DNA of 64,000 nucleotides from Novipirellula herctigrandis (GTDB taxonomy: Bacteria; Planctomycetota; Planctomycetia; Pirellulales; Pirellulaceae): the NCBI GenBank assembly GCA_007859835.1, contig SJPJ01000001.1:7869651-7933650 (forward strand), written 5' to 3'. Made by a program: the position numbers and the translations under genes. Position 1 is the stretch's first letter. Each line of letters starts with the position of its first letter. Below, piece after piece: positions 46,044-54,247 of the stretch. A model generated the notes under the pieces. It worked only from the letters and a program-made list of their open reading frames with translations, was not told the origin of the DNA and ran no database searches.

Positions 46044-47903
46044 CTATTGGCTCGGCCGCAGGATCATTGCATGCCCACCACCGACGGCCATCTTGGCCGT
46101 TATTGCCTCGCCGCGTTGCACGGTCGAAGTAATAATTTCGAAGGCTTCCGCGTTGTTCACGCCGTGCGCATCAGACGTATCCTGATAGACAGTGGCCTCG
46201 TAGGTCTTTCCGGCCTCGAGGAAGTCAAGCGGAACTTCCAACGTTCGCTTGGTCTGATCGCTGACCGACCCGACAAACCAGGCATCACCGCTGCGGCGGG
46301 CGACCGTGATATAGTTTCCGATCTTGGAATTCACGACTCGAGTGTCGTCCCAAGTCGCAGGCATGATTTTGAGAAACTCAAACAGTTCAGCCTTCTTCTG
46401 ATATTCCTCTGGTGCATCAGGTAGTGTCACAAGCCCTGTGTAGATCACCAAATTGCGGGCCACTTCGCTAACCACCGTCGAGACATAACTGTTCTTCTTC
46501 CTAGGCCCCTTTTCGCGTTCACCAGCATTGATGCTGGTGATTCCGAAATTCCCGTTGGACATATCCAGCGGGCCGCAGAGCGCACTGACCATTGCCATCT
46601 TCAGGAAGGTTTTGGGTGTAAAAGCACTGCGGCTGTCTTGCTGTGCATGGCAGTATTCGCGGGTGATCAAGTTGGGCATCGTCCGTTCCACCCCCGTCAT
46701 GGGCACCGGTCCGTCATGAAAATTAATGAGCAGTTTGTTTGCCGCGGCGGCATTGATTGCGTTTCGGGTGAAGCCGGCTTTATTGCCCATAAAACCATAC
46801 TTCATCCCTGCGGCGCCCAGAGACGCATAATGTTCGAAGAGCGTTTCGTCGCCAAAGTTACCCTTCTTGCGATCGTAGTAGAGCATGATCTTGACGCCTT
46901 TCTCTTTGGCGTAGGCCATCACTTTGGCAATGTTGACTTCAGGAGCGACGGTCATCTTCCCATTCCCTGCTTTCTTGTACCAATGATCGTCAATGGTGAA
47001 GTATTCGATCCCCTGCGCTGCGCAAAAATCGATCAGGTGCAGATAGCTGCGAGTATCAATGCCATAGGCAAACTCACCGTTGTTGTAGCCGTGAATCCGC
47101 CAGTCCCAAAGTCCTTTGCCAGGCTTGATCCAGCTAGTATCCGCCAGCTTGCAGGGTGCAGCCAGGTTCAACGCCACGGTGTTGACGGTCAAATCCCCGG
47201 CCGACTCGCCAATCAAAATCACTCGCCACGGTGTGAGCTGCCCTTCGCCCATCGCAACCGCAGAACTGGTGGCTACAAGCCCCTTGACTGCCGTGGAATA
47301 GCGAATTCGCATGCTCTCAAAATCGGCTGCCGAATAGAGATCCGACCCGAGCAAGGCGACGTGCAAACCGTCCCTGCGCACGGTCACCAAGGGCACGGAA
47401 ATACTCTTTGCTTTCGTCATGCTTCCGATCTGGACGCCACGTTGTCCAGCATAATGCGCCGCGCCGTTGAGCACCTTGTACTCGCTGGAATAAGTCATGG
47501 ATTGACCCGCGGCCTTTTTGGATAACACAAAACGGAATCCAATGCCCGTGTCGAACGCGCGGCAAAGCAATTTCACCGGTGTTCCGTCTGCCGTCAACGA
47601 AAGAGTTAGCTCACGATGATGGTCGCGGATCGTACTGAATTGGCCGTAGACCGGTTTCCAACTCGTATCACTCTCGCGAACCGATTGATCAACGATGGTC
47701 ATCTTCGCCCCGGCAAAGATCTCCAATTTGGAGGCGCCGACCAACCGCTTGTCTCCCTTGGAAACGGAATAGAACAATGCTCCGTCTTTCACCTCAAACG
47801 ATGCCGCGACTTTTTCGTCCGGAGATCGAACAATCGTGGGGGCCGCAAACAGATTCGTCGCAGCCGACATGCTTACAATCAAAAGCCACGTGTATTTCTT
47901 CAT
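46044..47903 (-). CDS. GH97-family glycoside hydrolase, divergent subgroup
   Basis: A 619-residue secreted protein. Signal peptide (TWLLIVSMSAATNLFA), then the N-terminal beta-supersandwich typical of GH97 (LFYSVSKGDKRLVGASKLEI, HHRELTLSLTADGTPVKLLC), the barrel (KGLWDWRIHGYNNGEFAYGI, EYFTIDDHWYKKAG, INFHDGPVPMTGVERTMPNL, ITREYCHAQQD) and a C-terminal beta domain. In retaining members the nucleophile Asp lies in a KVDF-type strand; here that place reads KYGFMGN. The second catalytic region reads CHAQQD where others carry Glu. This marks a separate subgroup with a different catalytic setup, not a broken gene, since the rest is intact. GH97 enzymes act on alpha-glucosides or alpha-galactosides. 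A good ribosome site (agaggaaa) precedes the ATG. Confidence 0.88.
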   Translation of the reverse strand: MKKYTWLLIVSMSAATNLFAAPTIVRSPDEKVAASFEVKDGALFYSVSKGDKRLVGASKLEIFAGAKMTIVDQSVRESDTSWKPVYGQFSTIRDHHRELTLSLTADGTPVKLLCRAFDTGIGFRFVLSKKAAGQSMTYSSEYKVLNGAAHYAGQRGVQIGSMTKAKSISVPLVTVRRDGLHVALLGSDLYSAADFESMRIRYSTAVKGLVATSSAVAMGEGQLTPWRVILIGESAGDLTVNTVALNLAAPCKLADTSWIKPGKGLWDWRIHGYNNGEFAYGIDTRSYLHLIDFCAAQGIEYFTIDDHWYKKAGNGKMTVAPEVNIAKVMAYAKEKGVKIMLYYDRKKGNFGDETLFEHYASLGAAGMKYGFMGNKAGFTRNAINAAAANKLLINFHDGPVPMTGVERTMPNLITREYCHAQQDSRSAFTPKTFLKMAMVSALCGPLDMSNGNFGITSINAGEREKGPRKKNSYVSTVVSEVARNLVIYTGLVTLPDAPEEYQKKAELFEFLKIMPATWDDTRVVNSKIGNYITVARRSGDAWFVGSVSDQTKRTLEVPLDFLEAGKTYEATVYQDTSDAHGVNNAEAFEIITSTVQRGEAITAKMAVGGGHAMILRPSQ

Positions 47904-47949
47904 AAGTTTCCTCTTTGTATTTAATTTCCACGACAGATCGTTGTGGAAT

Positions 47950-50900
47950 TCAATTCGAGGCAGGCACTAGATCAAAACGTTCGATGAAAGGGAGCGAACC
48001 TTTCTGTTTGCCAATGTGTACGCCCCACTGAATCCGTTTACCGGCACCGCTATCGGAAAAGGCTTCTGGACGATACGCGCCGGCTGCGGTCGGGACATCG
48101 ATCACGTTGTGCGTCTTCGAGAAATGAAGCCCGTCGTCGGCAACCATGATGGAACGGGTAATCTCTTTCGGGCCGGTCGTTCCGATCATGGCGGCAACAC
48201 CCTTGCCCTGCGGCCAGACTAGCACTTCGTGGTTGCCCGGAATGACAGGATTGTCTTCAACCCTTTTGTAAGGACCCTGCGGTTGAGACGCGATGGCCAA
48301 GCCAAGCTTCGTTTCTGCTGGGCTTTTTCCCAACTGCCGGCCCTTGTAGTAGAACCAGTACTTTCCCTCTCGCACGACTAGGCAGGCATCATCAATCAAG
48401 TGACTGTCGAAATCCTCTGGGTTATCACTGTTTTTCAGCGCCGGGTTGGTGTCGAGACGCTCCCAGGGACCATCGGGGGAATCGGATACTGCGATGCCTA
48501 TTTTTGAATCCGGATTGAATCCCTTACCGAACTGCCTGGAAGTGCCTGTGTAGAACAGCCAATAACGTCCCTCGGCAATTAGAATGTTGGGAGTGAAGAC
48601 GCTGGCCGCGTCCCAGCTTCCAGGTTCGCCCTTGGCAAGAGCCATTCCTTTTTCCGTCCATGCGTGGCCATCAAGCGAAGTCGCGTACCAGACGGTTGCG
48701 TCGTATCCTGGAGAAATTGTTCCCTTGGAATACCATAGGTAATACAGATCGCCGACTTTAATGATGTCGCTCGGATCCCGGCGCATCACACCTTCTTCAA
48801 CTCCGATGCCTTGCGCTTCGGAATAGGTCGCCTTCAATGTCGTCAGTTCAGGGGCCTGCGTTTCTGAATACTGGACCAGCAGTTCTGCATCGAACTGAAA
48901 GTTGTCGGCCGTGACATGTCCCCAACCCGTTGTCGAATCATCGACGATCTTGATGAACATCTTTTTGCCGACATAGGGAGCGAGATTCCAGACGGCCCTT
49001 TGCATCAATTGGTTGTTGACTCCACTCGCCGTTTCCACCTCGGTGCCGTCTGCGGTGCAAAGGGCGACATAGGTGGCCGGTCCGCCACCACCACCGACCC
49101 GGAATGTCATTTCGCCGCCTTGGGGAATAAAAAGCGGCGAGACAATCAAACCGGTCTGCTGGTCCGATCCTCTTTCGGCGGTCGCGCTGGTTTCGAGCGT
49201 GGTCAGGTAGTAATCGCCCTGCTTGTTGCATTCGCCCTTGTTGTGAAAGAAGCGGTCGCGGTTACCGACGATATGATTGAATTGTCCCTCGACGACTTTC
49301 CAGGGCTCTAGTTTGCCTGACTCGAAATCAAAGGTCGCGCTCCGAGTGCTTGGCATGGCCGCAGTCCTCTTTGCGGCCCCATTCGTTGCAGCCGCGTTCC
49401 CTGTCTTGGGAGCTGAACGACGCTTTGGCGGAGCATAGGTTGAGAGCAGCTTGCTCATTTCCTCAACCACTTCGGGATATTCGTTGTACAGGTTTCGCGT
49501 CTGGTTCACGTCTGCTTCCAAGTCATAAAGCTGAGCAGGCGGGGCATCCTTCTTGAGTCGTCCGTCTTCGATGTCGCTGTTGACGCCACCGACGAACTGA
49601 ACAGCAGGTGGACCTCCCCAGGCATGATGACTCGGTTGCGAACCGGTAAACCCGCCGCTGCCTCGGGCTCCGATATAGATCCAGTTGCCTTTGCGGACGG
49701 CAAGATGACTCTCTTTCTTGGGGGCCAAAATCAAATCCTTACGAATATTCTGTTTCGGATTTTCCAGCAAAGCCGGCAGAACGTTGACGCTGTCCTTGCT
49801 CTGCAAGGCTTGGGAGTCCTGCCCAGTGAGCGCTGTGAAGCTGGCCAACATATCCACATTGCAGATGAGCTGATCCGATTCAGTACCTGCTTCGATCTTT
49901 CCGGGCCACTTGGCGATGAACGGAACGCGGTGTCCGCCTTCCCATGCGCCGAATTTGAATCCGAGAAGGTCCCCGTTAATGAGATGGCCCGCCCTCACTG
50001 CATTTCGTCCTCCAAGATTTAGCATGCCTCCATTGTCACTTGTGAAAATCACCAGCGTGTTTTCGCTCAAGCCCTGCTTCTCAAGGCACCCGGTCACTTC
50101 CCCGACCATCCAGTCCAGCTCTTGAACGAAGTCGCCGTAGAGCTCCGCATCGCTGGATCCCTGGAAATCTTTTCCGGGCGTGAAGGGATGGTGAATATGA
50201 GTCGTGGCCAGATAGAGAAAGAACGGCTGCTGGTTGTTGGCAGTAATCCAGTCGACGGCCTTGTTCGCCAAGACGGTTCCCACCGTATAGTCGTTGTATT
50301 TCTTGTGAGCTTCCACAGCCCCTTTGAACAGATTGGCTGTTCGCTGAGAGGCCTCCGGTGGAATTTCGGTAATCGGTGTGGCCACCTCATTATGCCCTCT
50401 GCCGATATAGACCAGAGGATCTGCAGGATCGCCGCCAACAATGCGATCATTCTCGACATAGACATAAGGAGGAGCGCTATTAACGACGGGCAGACCATAG
50501 TAGTAATCAAAACCGAGATCCTGCGGACCGGGACGCAGCGGTTCTTGCCAGTTATTTGTTCCCGCGCCGAATCCCAGATGCCACTTGCCCAGCGCTGCCG
50601 TAGCGTAGCCTTGGTTCTTGAAGACATCGGCGATCGTCACCTTTTCTGTGTCGACAATGAGCCCCGACGTAACCGGTGCTGGCCCCCACACGCCGGCGCC
50701 GTCATTGGCCCGAAGCGGATACTCTCCCGTCAACAGTGCATAGCGTGAGGGCGTACAGACAGCGGAGGCCGAATGCGCATCGGTAAACCTGCGTCCCTCT
50801 CTGGCCAACTGGTCGATGTTGGGCGTCTGCACCTTCGTCGCGCCATAGCATCCCAGGTCACCATAGCCCAGGTCATCCGCAAATATGAGAACGACGTTGG

Positions 50901-50970
50901 GTTGCTCAGCCGCGTTAAGCGGCAGGGCCAACCCAATGCTGATGGTACATATGAGGATTAGGGTTTTCAT
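47950..50970 (-). CDS. Three-domain fusion: sulfatase, beta-sandwich, GH43/GH117-like propeller
   Basis: A 1006-residue secreted protein. Signal peptide (LILICTISIGLALPLNA). Residues ~24-500 are a complete type I sulfatase: VVLIFADDLGYGDLGCYGAT, SAVCTPSRYALLTGEYPLRA with Cys72 as formylglycine precursor, GKWHLGFGAGTNNW and FTSDNGGMLNLGGRNAVRAG. A Lys/Ala/Pro-rich linker (YAPPKRRSAPKTGNAAATNG) leads to a beta-sandwich at ~545-697 (TFDFESGKLEPWKVVEGQFN, MTFRVGGGGGPATYVALCTA, GWGHVTADNFQFD). Residues ~725-1006 form a five-bladed-propeller type hydrolase (RRDPSDIIKVGDLYYLWYSK, SWDAASVFTPNILIAEGRYW, FYYKGRQLG), close to GH43/GH117. Both catalytic parts look intact, so one chain could remove sulfate and cut a glycosidic bond. 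The ATG overlaps the preceding sulfatase stop (ATGA). Confidence 0.9.
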   Translation of the reverse strand: MKTLILICTISIGLALPLNAAEQPNVVLIFADDLGYGDLGCYGATKVQTPNIDQLAREGRRFTDAHSASAVCTPSRYALLTGEYPLRANDGAGVWGPAPVTSGLIVDTEKVTIADVFKNQGYATAALGKWHLGFGAGTNNWQEPLRPGPQDLGFDYYYGLPVVNSAPPYVYVENDRIVGGDPADPLVYIGRGHNEVATPITEIPPEASQRTANLFKGAVEAHKKYNDYTVGTVLANKAVDWITANNQQPFFLYLATTHIHHPFTPGKDFQGSSDAELYGDFVQELDWMVGEVTGCLEKQGLSENTLVIFTSDNGGMLNLGGRNAVRAGHLINGDLLGFKFGAWEGGHRVPFIAKWPGKIEAGTESDQLICNVDMLASFTALTGQDSQALQSKDSVNVLPALLENPKQNIRKDLILAPKKESHLAVRKGNWIYIGARGSGGFTGSQPSHHAWGGPPAVQFVGGVNSDIEDGRLKKDAPPAQLYDLEADVNQTRNLYNEYPEVVEEMSKLLSTYAPPKRRSAPKTGNAAATNGAAKRTAAMPSTRSATFDFESGKLEPWKVVEGQFNHIVGNRDRFFHNKGECNKQGDYYLTTLETSATAERGSDQQTGLIVSPLFIPQGGEMTFRVGGGGGPATYVALCTADGTEVETASGVNNQLMQRAVWNLAPYVGKKMFIKIVDDSTTGWGHVTADNFQFDAELLVQYSETQAPELTTLKATYSEAQGIGVEEGVMRRDPSDIIKVGDLYYLWYSKGTISPGYDATVWYATSLDGHAWTEKGMALAKGEPGSWDAASVFTPNILIAEGRYWLFYTGTSRQFGKGFNPDSKIGIAVSDSPDGPWERLDTNPALKNSDNPEDFDSHLIDDACLVVREGKYWFYYKGRQLGKSPAETKLGLAIASQPQGPYKRVEDNPVIPGNHEVLVWPQGKGVAAMIGTTGPKEITRSIMVADDGLHFSKTHNVIDVPTAAGAYRPEAFSDSGAGKRIQWGVHIGKQKGSLPFIERFDLVPASN

Positions 50971-52460
50971 TTCTCTCTCTTTTTTCGTGTCCTGGTTGGT
51001 TTTCGTATCGGGTGTCGTCTTTGTCGCTCGTTGGCGATGAATTCGGCCGTGGCGGGGGGAACCCTTCCCCAATCCTTTTCGTGACTAATGACGGGAGCAT
51101 CGGGCACAATGGATCCGGTACGCCGCTGTCCGCTGCCGCGGCGCATGTACTCGCCCAACTCTCTGCGCATGGATGTTGCCAGTTCCGCCATCTCCTGCAC
51201 GATCTCCGGGTTAGCAGACGCCACATCCGAAGTCTCTTCTGGATCCGTCCGCAGGTTGTAGAGGACCGGGCGTTTGATATCGATAAACGCCTTGTTCTTG
51301 TCCCAGAACGGAATCTGTTTCAGCTCGCGAGGCAAGTGCAGTTTCCAGTCGCTCATCCGGACGGCTTGGAGATTTTCGCAATTGTAGTAGAAAAACGGTT
51401 GCGCGCGTTGCCGTGCCAGCGGTTCGCCCACCAACAGCGGCATCAGGCTGACGCCATCGTAAGTCCGATCTTGCGGCATCGGGACTTCGATAATCTCCGA
51501 TAATGTCGGGAAGACATCCATCGCGTTGATGGGCACGTCTAACACACGTCCCTGTTTAATCTTTGCTGGCCAGTGGAGGATGAAGGGAACGCGATGCCCA
51601 CCCTCGAAGGTGACATACTTCGTGCCGCGAAATGGTTTGGCGTATGTGTTTTCCGTCGGGCCGTTGTCCGAGGCGAAGATGACAATCGTGTTGTCGTCAA
51701 TTCCCACCTCTTTCAACGCTTTCATCATTTCCCCGATGCTCCAATCCAATTCTTGAATCACATCGCCGCGCACCCCATCTTGCGAAGAGCCCTCAAACCT
51801 CTTGCCGGCTTGGTAAGGCGTGTGCGGGTAATTGTGCGCGTAGTACAGGAAGAAGGGCTGATCTCGCTGTTCACGGATGATCTTCGTGATACGCCGAGTG
51901 TAAAGCTCCGTCAGTCGATCAAGGGGCGTGCGCGCGAAAACCTCCTTCTTGCCGTCGAAGAATCTCGGCGAATGAGCAAAGTTGCAGGGCATGCCGTAGT
52001 AGCTGTCGAATCCTTGCACCAGAGGATGGAACTCGGGTTCCGTACCCAAATGCCACTTGCCGACCATGAAGGTTTCGTACGCCTGCTTGCTGAACTGTTC
52101 GGGCAGCGTGATTTCCGAAGGATCCAATCCGAGGAACCAGTGTGCCCTGCGAATTGGATTGATGCCCATGTAGAGACCAGCACGCTGGGAATAGGCGCCC
52201 GTCAAGAACGCCGCTCGAGACGGCGAGCAGATGGACGCTGCTGTGTGAAAATCAGTGAATCGGATTCCACCGGCCGCCAACCGATCGATATTCGGTGTCT
52301 TGACTTTCGTTGCGCCGTAACATCCGATGTCGGAGTAGCCAAGATCATCCGTTAGGACGAAAATGACATTGGTAGACGCAACGTGCTCGGACGCCAGACA
52401 CGTTGCGGATAACACGGCAATAGCGAACACGTAGATTATGATTTGAGTCGCTTTCGTCAT
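50967..52460 (-). CDS. Type I sulfatase
   Basis: A 497-residue secreted sulfatase. Signal peptide (IIIYVFAIAVLSATCLA), VIFVLTDDLGYSDIGCYGAT with the metal-site Asp pair, and AASICSPSRAAFLTGAYSQR with Cys78 as formylglycine precursor. GKWHLGTEPEFHPLVQGFDS and FASDNGPTENTYAKPFRGTK follow the family order. The last ~50 residues form a basic tail (RRHPIRKPTRTRKKREK), unusual in a secreted enzyme and perhaps used for binding acidic polysaccharide; this is inference. It overlaps by 4 bp both the truncated DUF2961 gene before it and the sulfatase/GH fusion after it, so all three are translationally coupled. Confidence 0.93.
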   Translation of the reverse strand: MTKATQIIIYVFAIAVLSATCLASEHVASTNVIFVLTDDLGYSDIGCYGATKVKTPNIDRLAAGGIRFTDFHTAASICSPSRAAFLTGAYSQRAGLYMGINPIRRAHWFLGLDPSEITLPEQFSKQAYETFMVGKWHLGTEPEFHPLVQGFDSYYGMPCNFAHSPRFFDGKKEVFARTPLDRLTELYTRRITKIIREQRDQPFFLYYAHNYPHTPYQAGKRFEGSSQDGVRGDVIQELDWSIGEMMKALKEVGIDDNTIVIFASDNGPTENTYAKPFRGTKYVTFEGGHRVPFILHWPAKIKQGRVLDVPINAMDVFPTLSEIIEVPMPQDRTYDGVSLMPLLVGEPLARQRAQPFFYYNCENLQAVRMSDWKLHLPRELKQIPFWDKNKAFIDIKRPVLYNLRTDPEETSDVASANPEIVQEMAELATSMRRELGEYMRRGSGQRRTGSIVPDAPVISHEKDWGRVPPATAEFIANERQRRHPIRKPTRTRKKREK

Positions 52461-52729
52461 TTTTCACCATCACGAGCCGTACTGCCTATTTTCTTGGGGT
52501 TCACGAACCAACCTTCAGGATCAACCGGTATCTTGGACTCGCGACTGTAACTGCTGTGCGGCTTCAGCCGGAATTCCAGCTCTGGGAAGCGCACCACCCT
52601 GTCGCGGTCGGTCAGCTCTGGCAGTACTGATTCAAGCGAAACCTGATTTGCGTCATGCACTGTCGAAAAGCCCAGACCCAACAACACCGGGCACCACCAG
52701 CTGGTCTTACGGTCTATTCGAGCACCCAT
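52457..52729 (-). pseudogene. Truncated DUF2961 (GH172-type) gene, N-terminal part only
   Basis: A 90-residue frame with a possible weak signal (WCPVLLGLGFSTVHDA) and then VSLESVLPELTDRDRVVRFP, FRLKPHSSYSRESKIPVDPE and GWFVN. The pattern LESLLPEMTDRD-ARFP, SSYDR and P-GWFAN is the conserved start of DUF2961 proteins, which in full are 350-700 residues and belong to the GH172 family. Here the frame stops after 90 residues and the catalytic part is missing. The stop overlaps the start of the next sulfatase by 4 bp (ATGA) and it starts 9 bp after the fucosidase, so the deletion has kept the operon spacing. A small functional peptide cannot be ruled out. Confidence 0.65.
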
Positions 52730-52738
52730 TTCTTCTTC

Positions 52739-54247
52739 CTACTGCTTTGAATGGATGCGAAAACCGTTGACGATTTGCCCCGGTAAGGTATCGGCTAACT
52801 CGATCGTCAGCCCGGAAGCGTTCCGATTCCATTTGATCTTCTCGTCGCTGCCCATCAGTTCAATGCTCGCAATTTCACGGTCGAACAATCCGCCGCTTGC
52901 GAGCGTCTTGATCACAATGTCCTGTGTCGGCGGCGCTAGAACGAAGGCGTACAGCACACCGTCTTTGGTAGTGAAGCGAATGTCCTGTTGCGAAAATTCA
53001 TGATGGTTTTCTCCCTGGCGGCCATCTTTGACTTTCAATGGCCCTTCACCAAAAGTCTTCCAGGGGCGGGTACCGTAAATTCCCTCGCCGTTGATCTTGA
53101 GGAAATCGCCAAAGGCGGTCAGATAGGCGGCTTGCTTTTCAGGCAAGGTCCCATCGCCGCGCAAGGCGACGTTGAGCATGACCACCCCGTTTTTGCTCAT
53201 CGCATCGATGCCATTGCCAACCATCACCGGAATGCTCATCCTGTTGACAGCGGTTTTCCGATAGAACCATCCGCCCGAAAGATCGGTCGCCCACATCCAG
53301 GGTTCGGGCTTGATTTCTCCGGCGCCTCCTCGTTCCAGATTGTAGGTGAACGCGGCTCGGTCTTTGTTCCCATCTTTGAAGGAAAGTACAACCGTTTGAT
53401 TCCCGTTGTTCTCCTTGAGATCGCGGTTGACGAAATCCGTAAAAAGTTTGACGCCAAGTCCCTTACCGCCTCCGATTTTCGGATAGGGGGAATCGTTGTT
53501 GAACATGTCCGGGTCATACTTTTGGATAATGTCCCAACAACGCGCATACCAGTGTTCGTTCCAACTGTCCTGAGTCGCATACCCACTTGGGCTGTAGTCC
53601 ATGTTGAATAATTGCCACTCGGCTGTAGCGGGCTTTTGATACTTGCGCGCGTTGGCAAAGAAACGCGGTGACCAATAGAGATGAGTCGAGACACCGAATT
53701 TGAGTCCATGTTTGGTTGCCGCTTCTTTCCATTCCTTGAGCGTGTCACGTTGGGGTCCCATGTTCACAGAGTTCCATGGATGGAACGAATCATACATATC
53801 GAAATTATCATGGTGACACGCCACCGGCATCACAAATCGGGCACCATTGTCTTTCACAAATTTCACTAAGGCGTCGGGATCCCACTTCTCGGCCTTGAAT
53901 AATGGGATCAGGTCCTCGTAGCCAAACGCTTCAAGAGGTCCATAACGCTCGATATGCCACTTGGTCAGAGTCTCGTTCATACTCAGATCTTTGTCCGCCT
54001 TGCCTTCCGGCGGTGGTGAGTACATCCGCCGACCGTAGTGCGAGCCATCGTTGGGGCGGTTTTCATCGGCAGCGGACGAGATTCCCCAATGAAACCAGAC
54101 GCCGATCTTGCCGTCCACAAACCATTCAGGAACCTGATAGTTCGCGGCCAAGGACTCCCAGGTCGGTTCAATGTCCGCGCCCGAAGCGACTCCTGCTAAT
54201 AGGCTCACGCCGAGCAAAACCTTCAAATATATCATCAAGAATCTCAT
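52739..54247 (-). CDS. GH29 alpha-L-fucosidase
   Basis: A 502-residue secreted fucosidase. Signal peptide (IYLKVLLGVSLLAGVASG), then the GH29 barrel: GKIGVWFHWGISSAADENRP, ARFVMPVACHHDNFDMYDSF, LKFGVSTHLYWSPRFF and YDPDMFNNDSPYP, where Asp252 stands at the nucleophile position of the usual WFDG motif. The barrel is followed by a C-terminal beta-sandwich. The replaced residues around the nucleophile (FNND) place it in a different GH29 subgroup from the copies at 6.1 and 58.4 kb. Its ATG overlaps the stop of the beta-helix gene (ATGA). The natural substrate is probably a fucoside in a sulfated polysaccharide, by context. Confidence 0.92.
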   Translation of the reverse strand: MRFLMIYLKVLLGVSLLAGVASGADIEPTWESLAANYQVPEWFVDGKIGVWFHWGISSAADENRPNDGSHYGRRMYSPPPEGKADKDLSMNETLTKWHIERYGPLEAFGYEDLIPLFKAEKWDPDALVKFVKDNGARFVMPVACHHDNFDMYDSFHPWNSVNMGPQRDTLKEWKEAATKHGLKFGVSTHLYWSPRFFANARKYQKPATAEWQLFNMDYSPSGYATQDSWNEHWYARCWDIIQKYDPDMFNNDSPYPKIGGGKGLGVKLFTDFVNRDLKENNGNQTVVLSFKDGNKDRAAFTYNLERGGAGEIKPEPWMWATDLSGGWFYRKTAVNRMSIPVMVGNGIDAMSKNGVVMLNVALRGDGTLPEKQAAYLTAFGDFLKINGEGIYGTRPWKTFGEGPLKVKDGRQGENHHEFSQQDIRFTTKDGVLYAFVLAPPTQDIVIKTLASGGLFDREIASIELMGSDEKIKWNRNASGLTIELADTLPGQIVNGFRIHSKQ

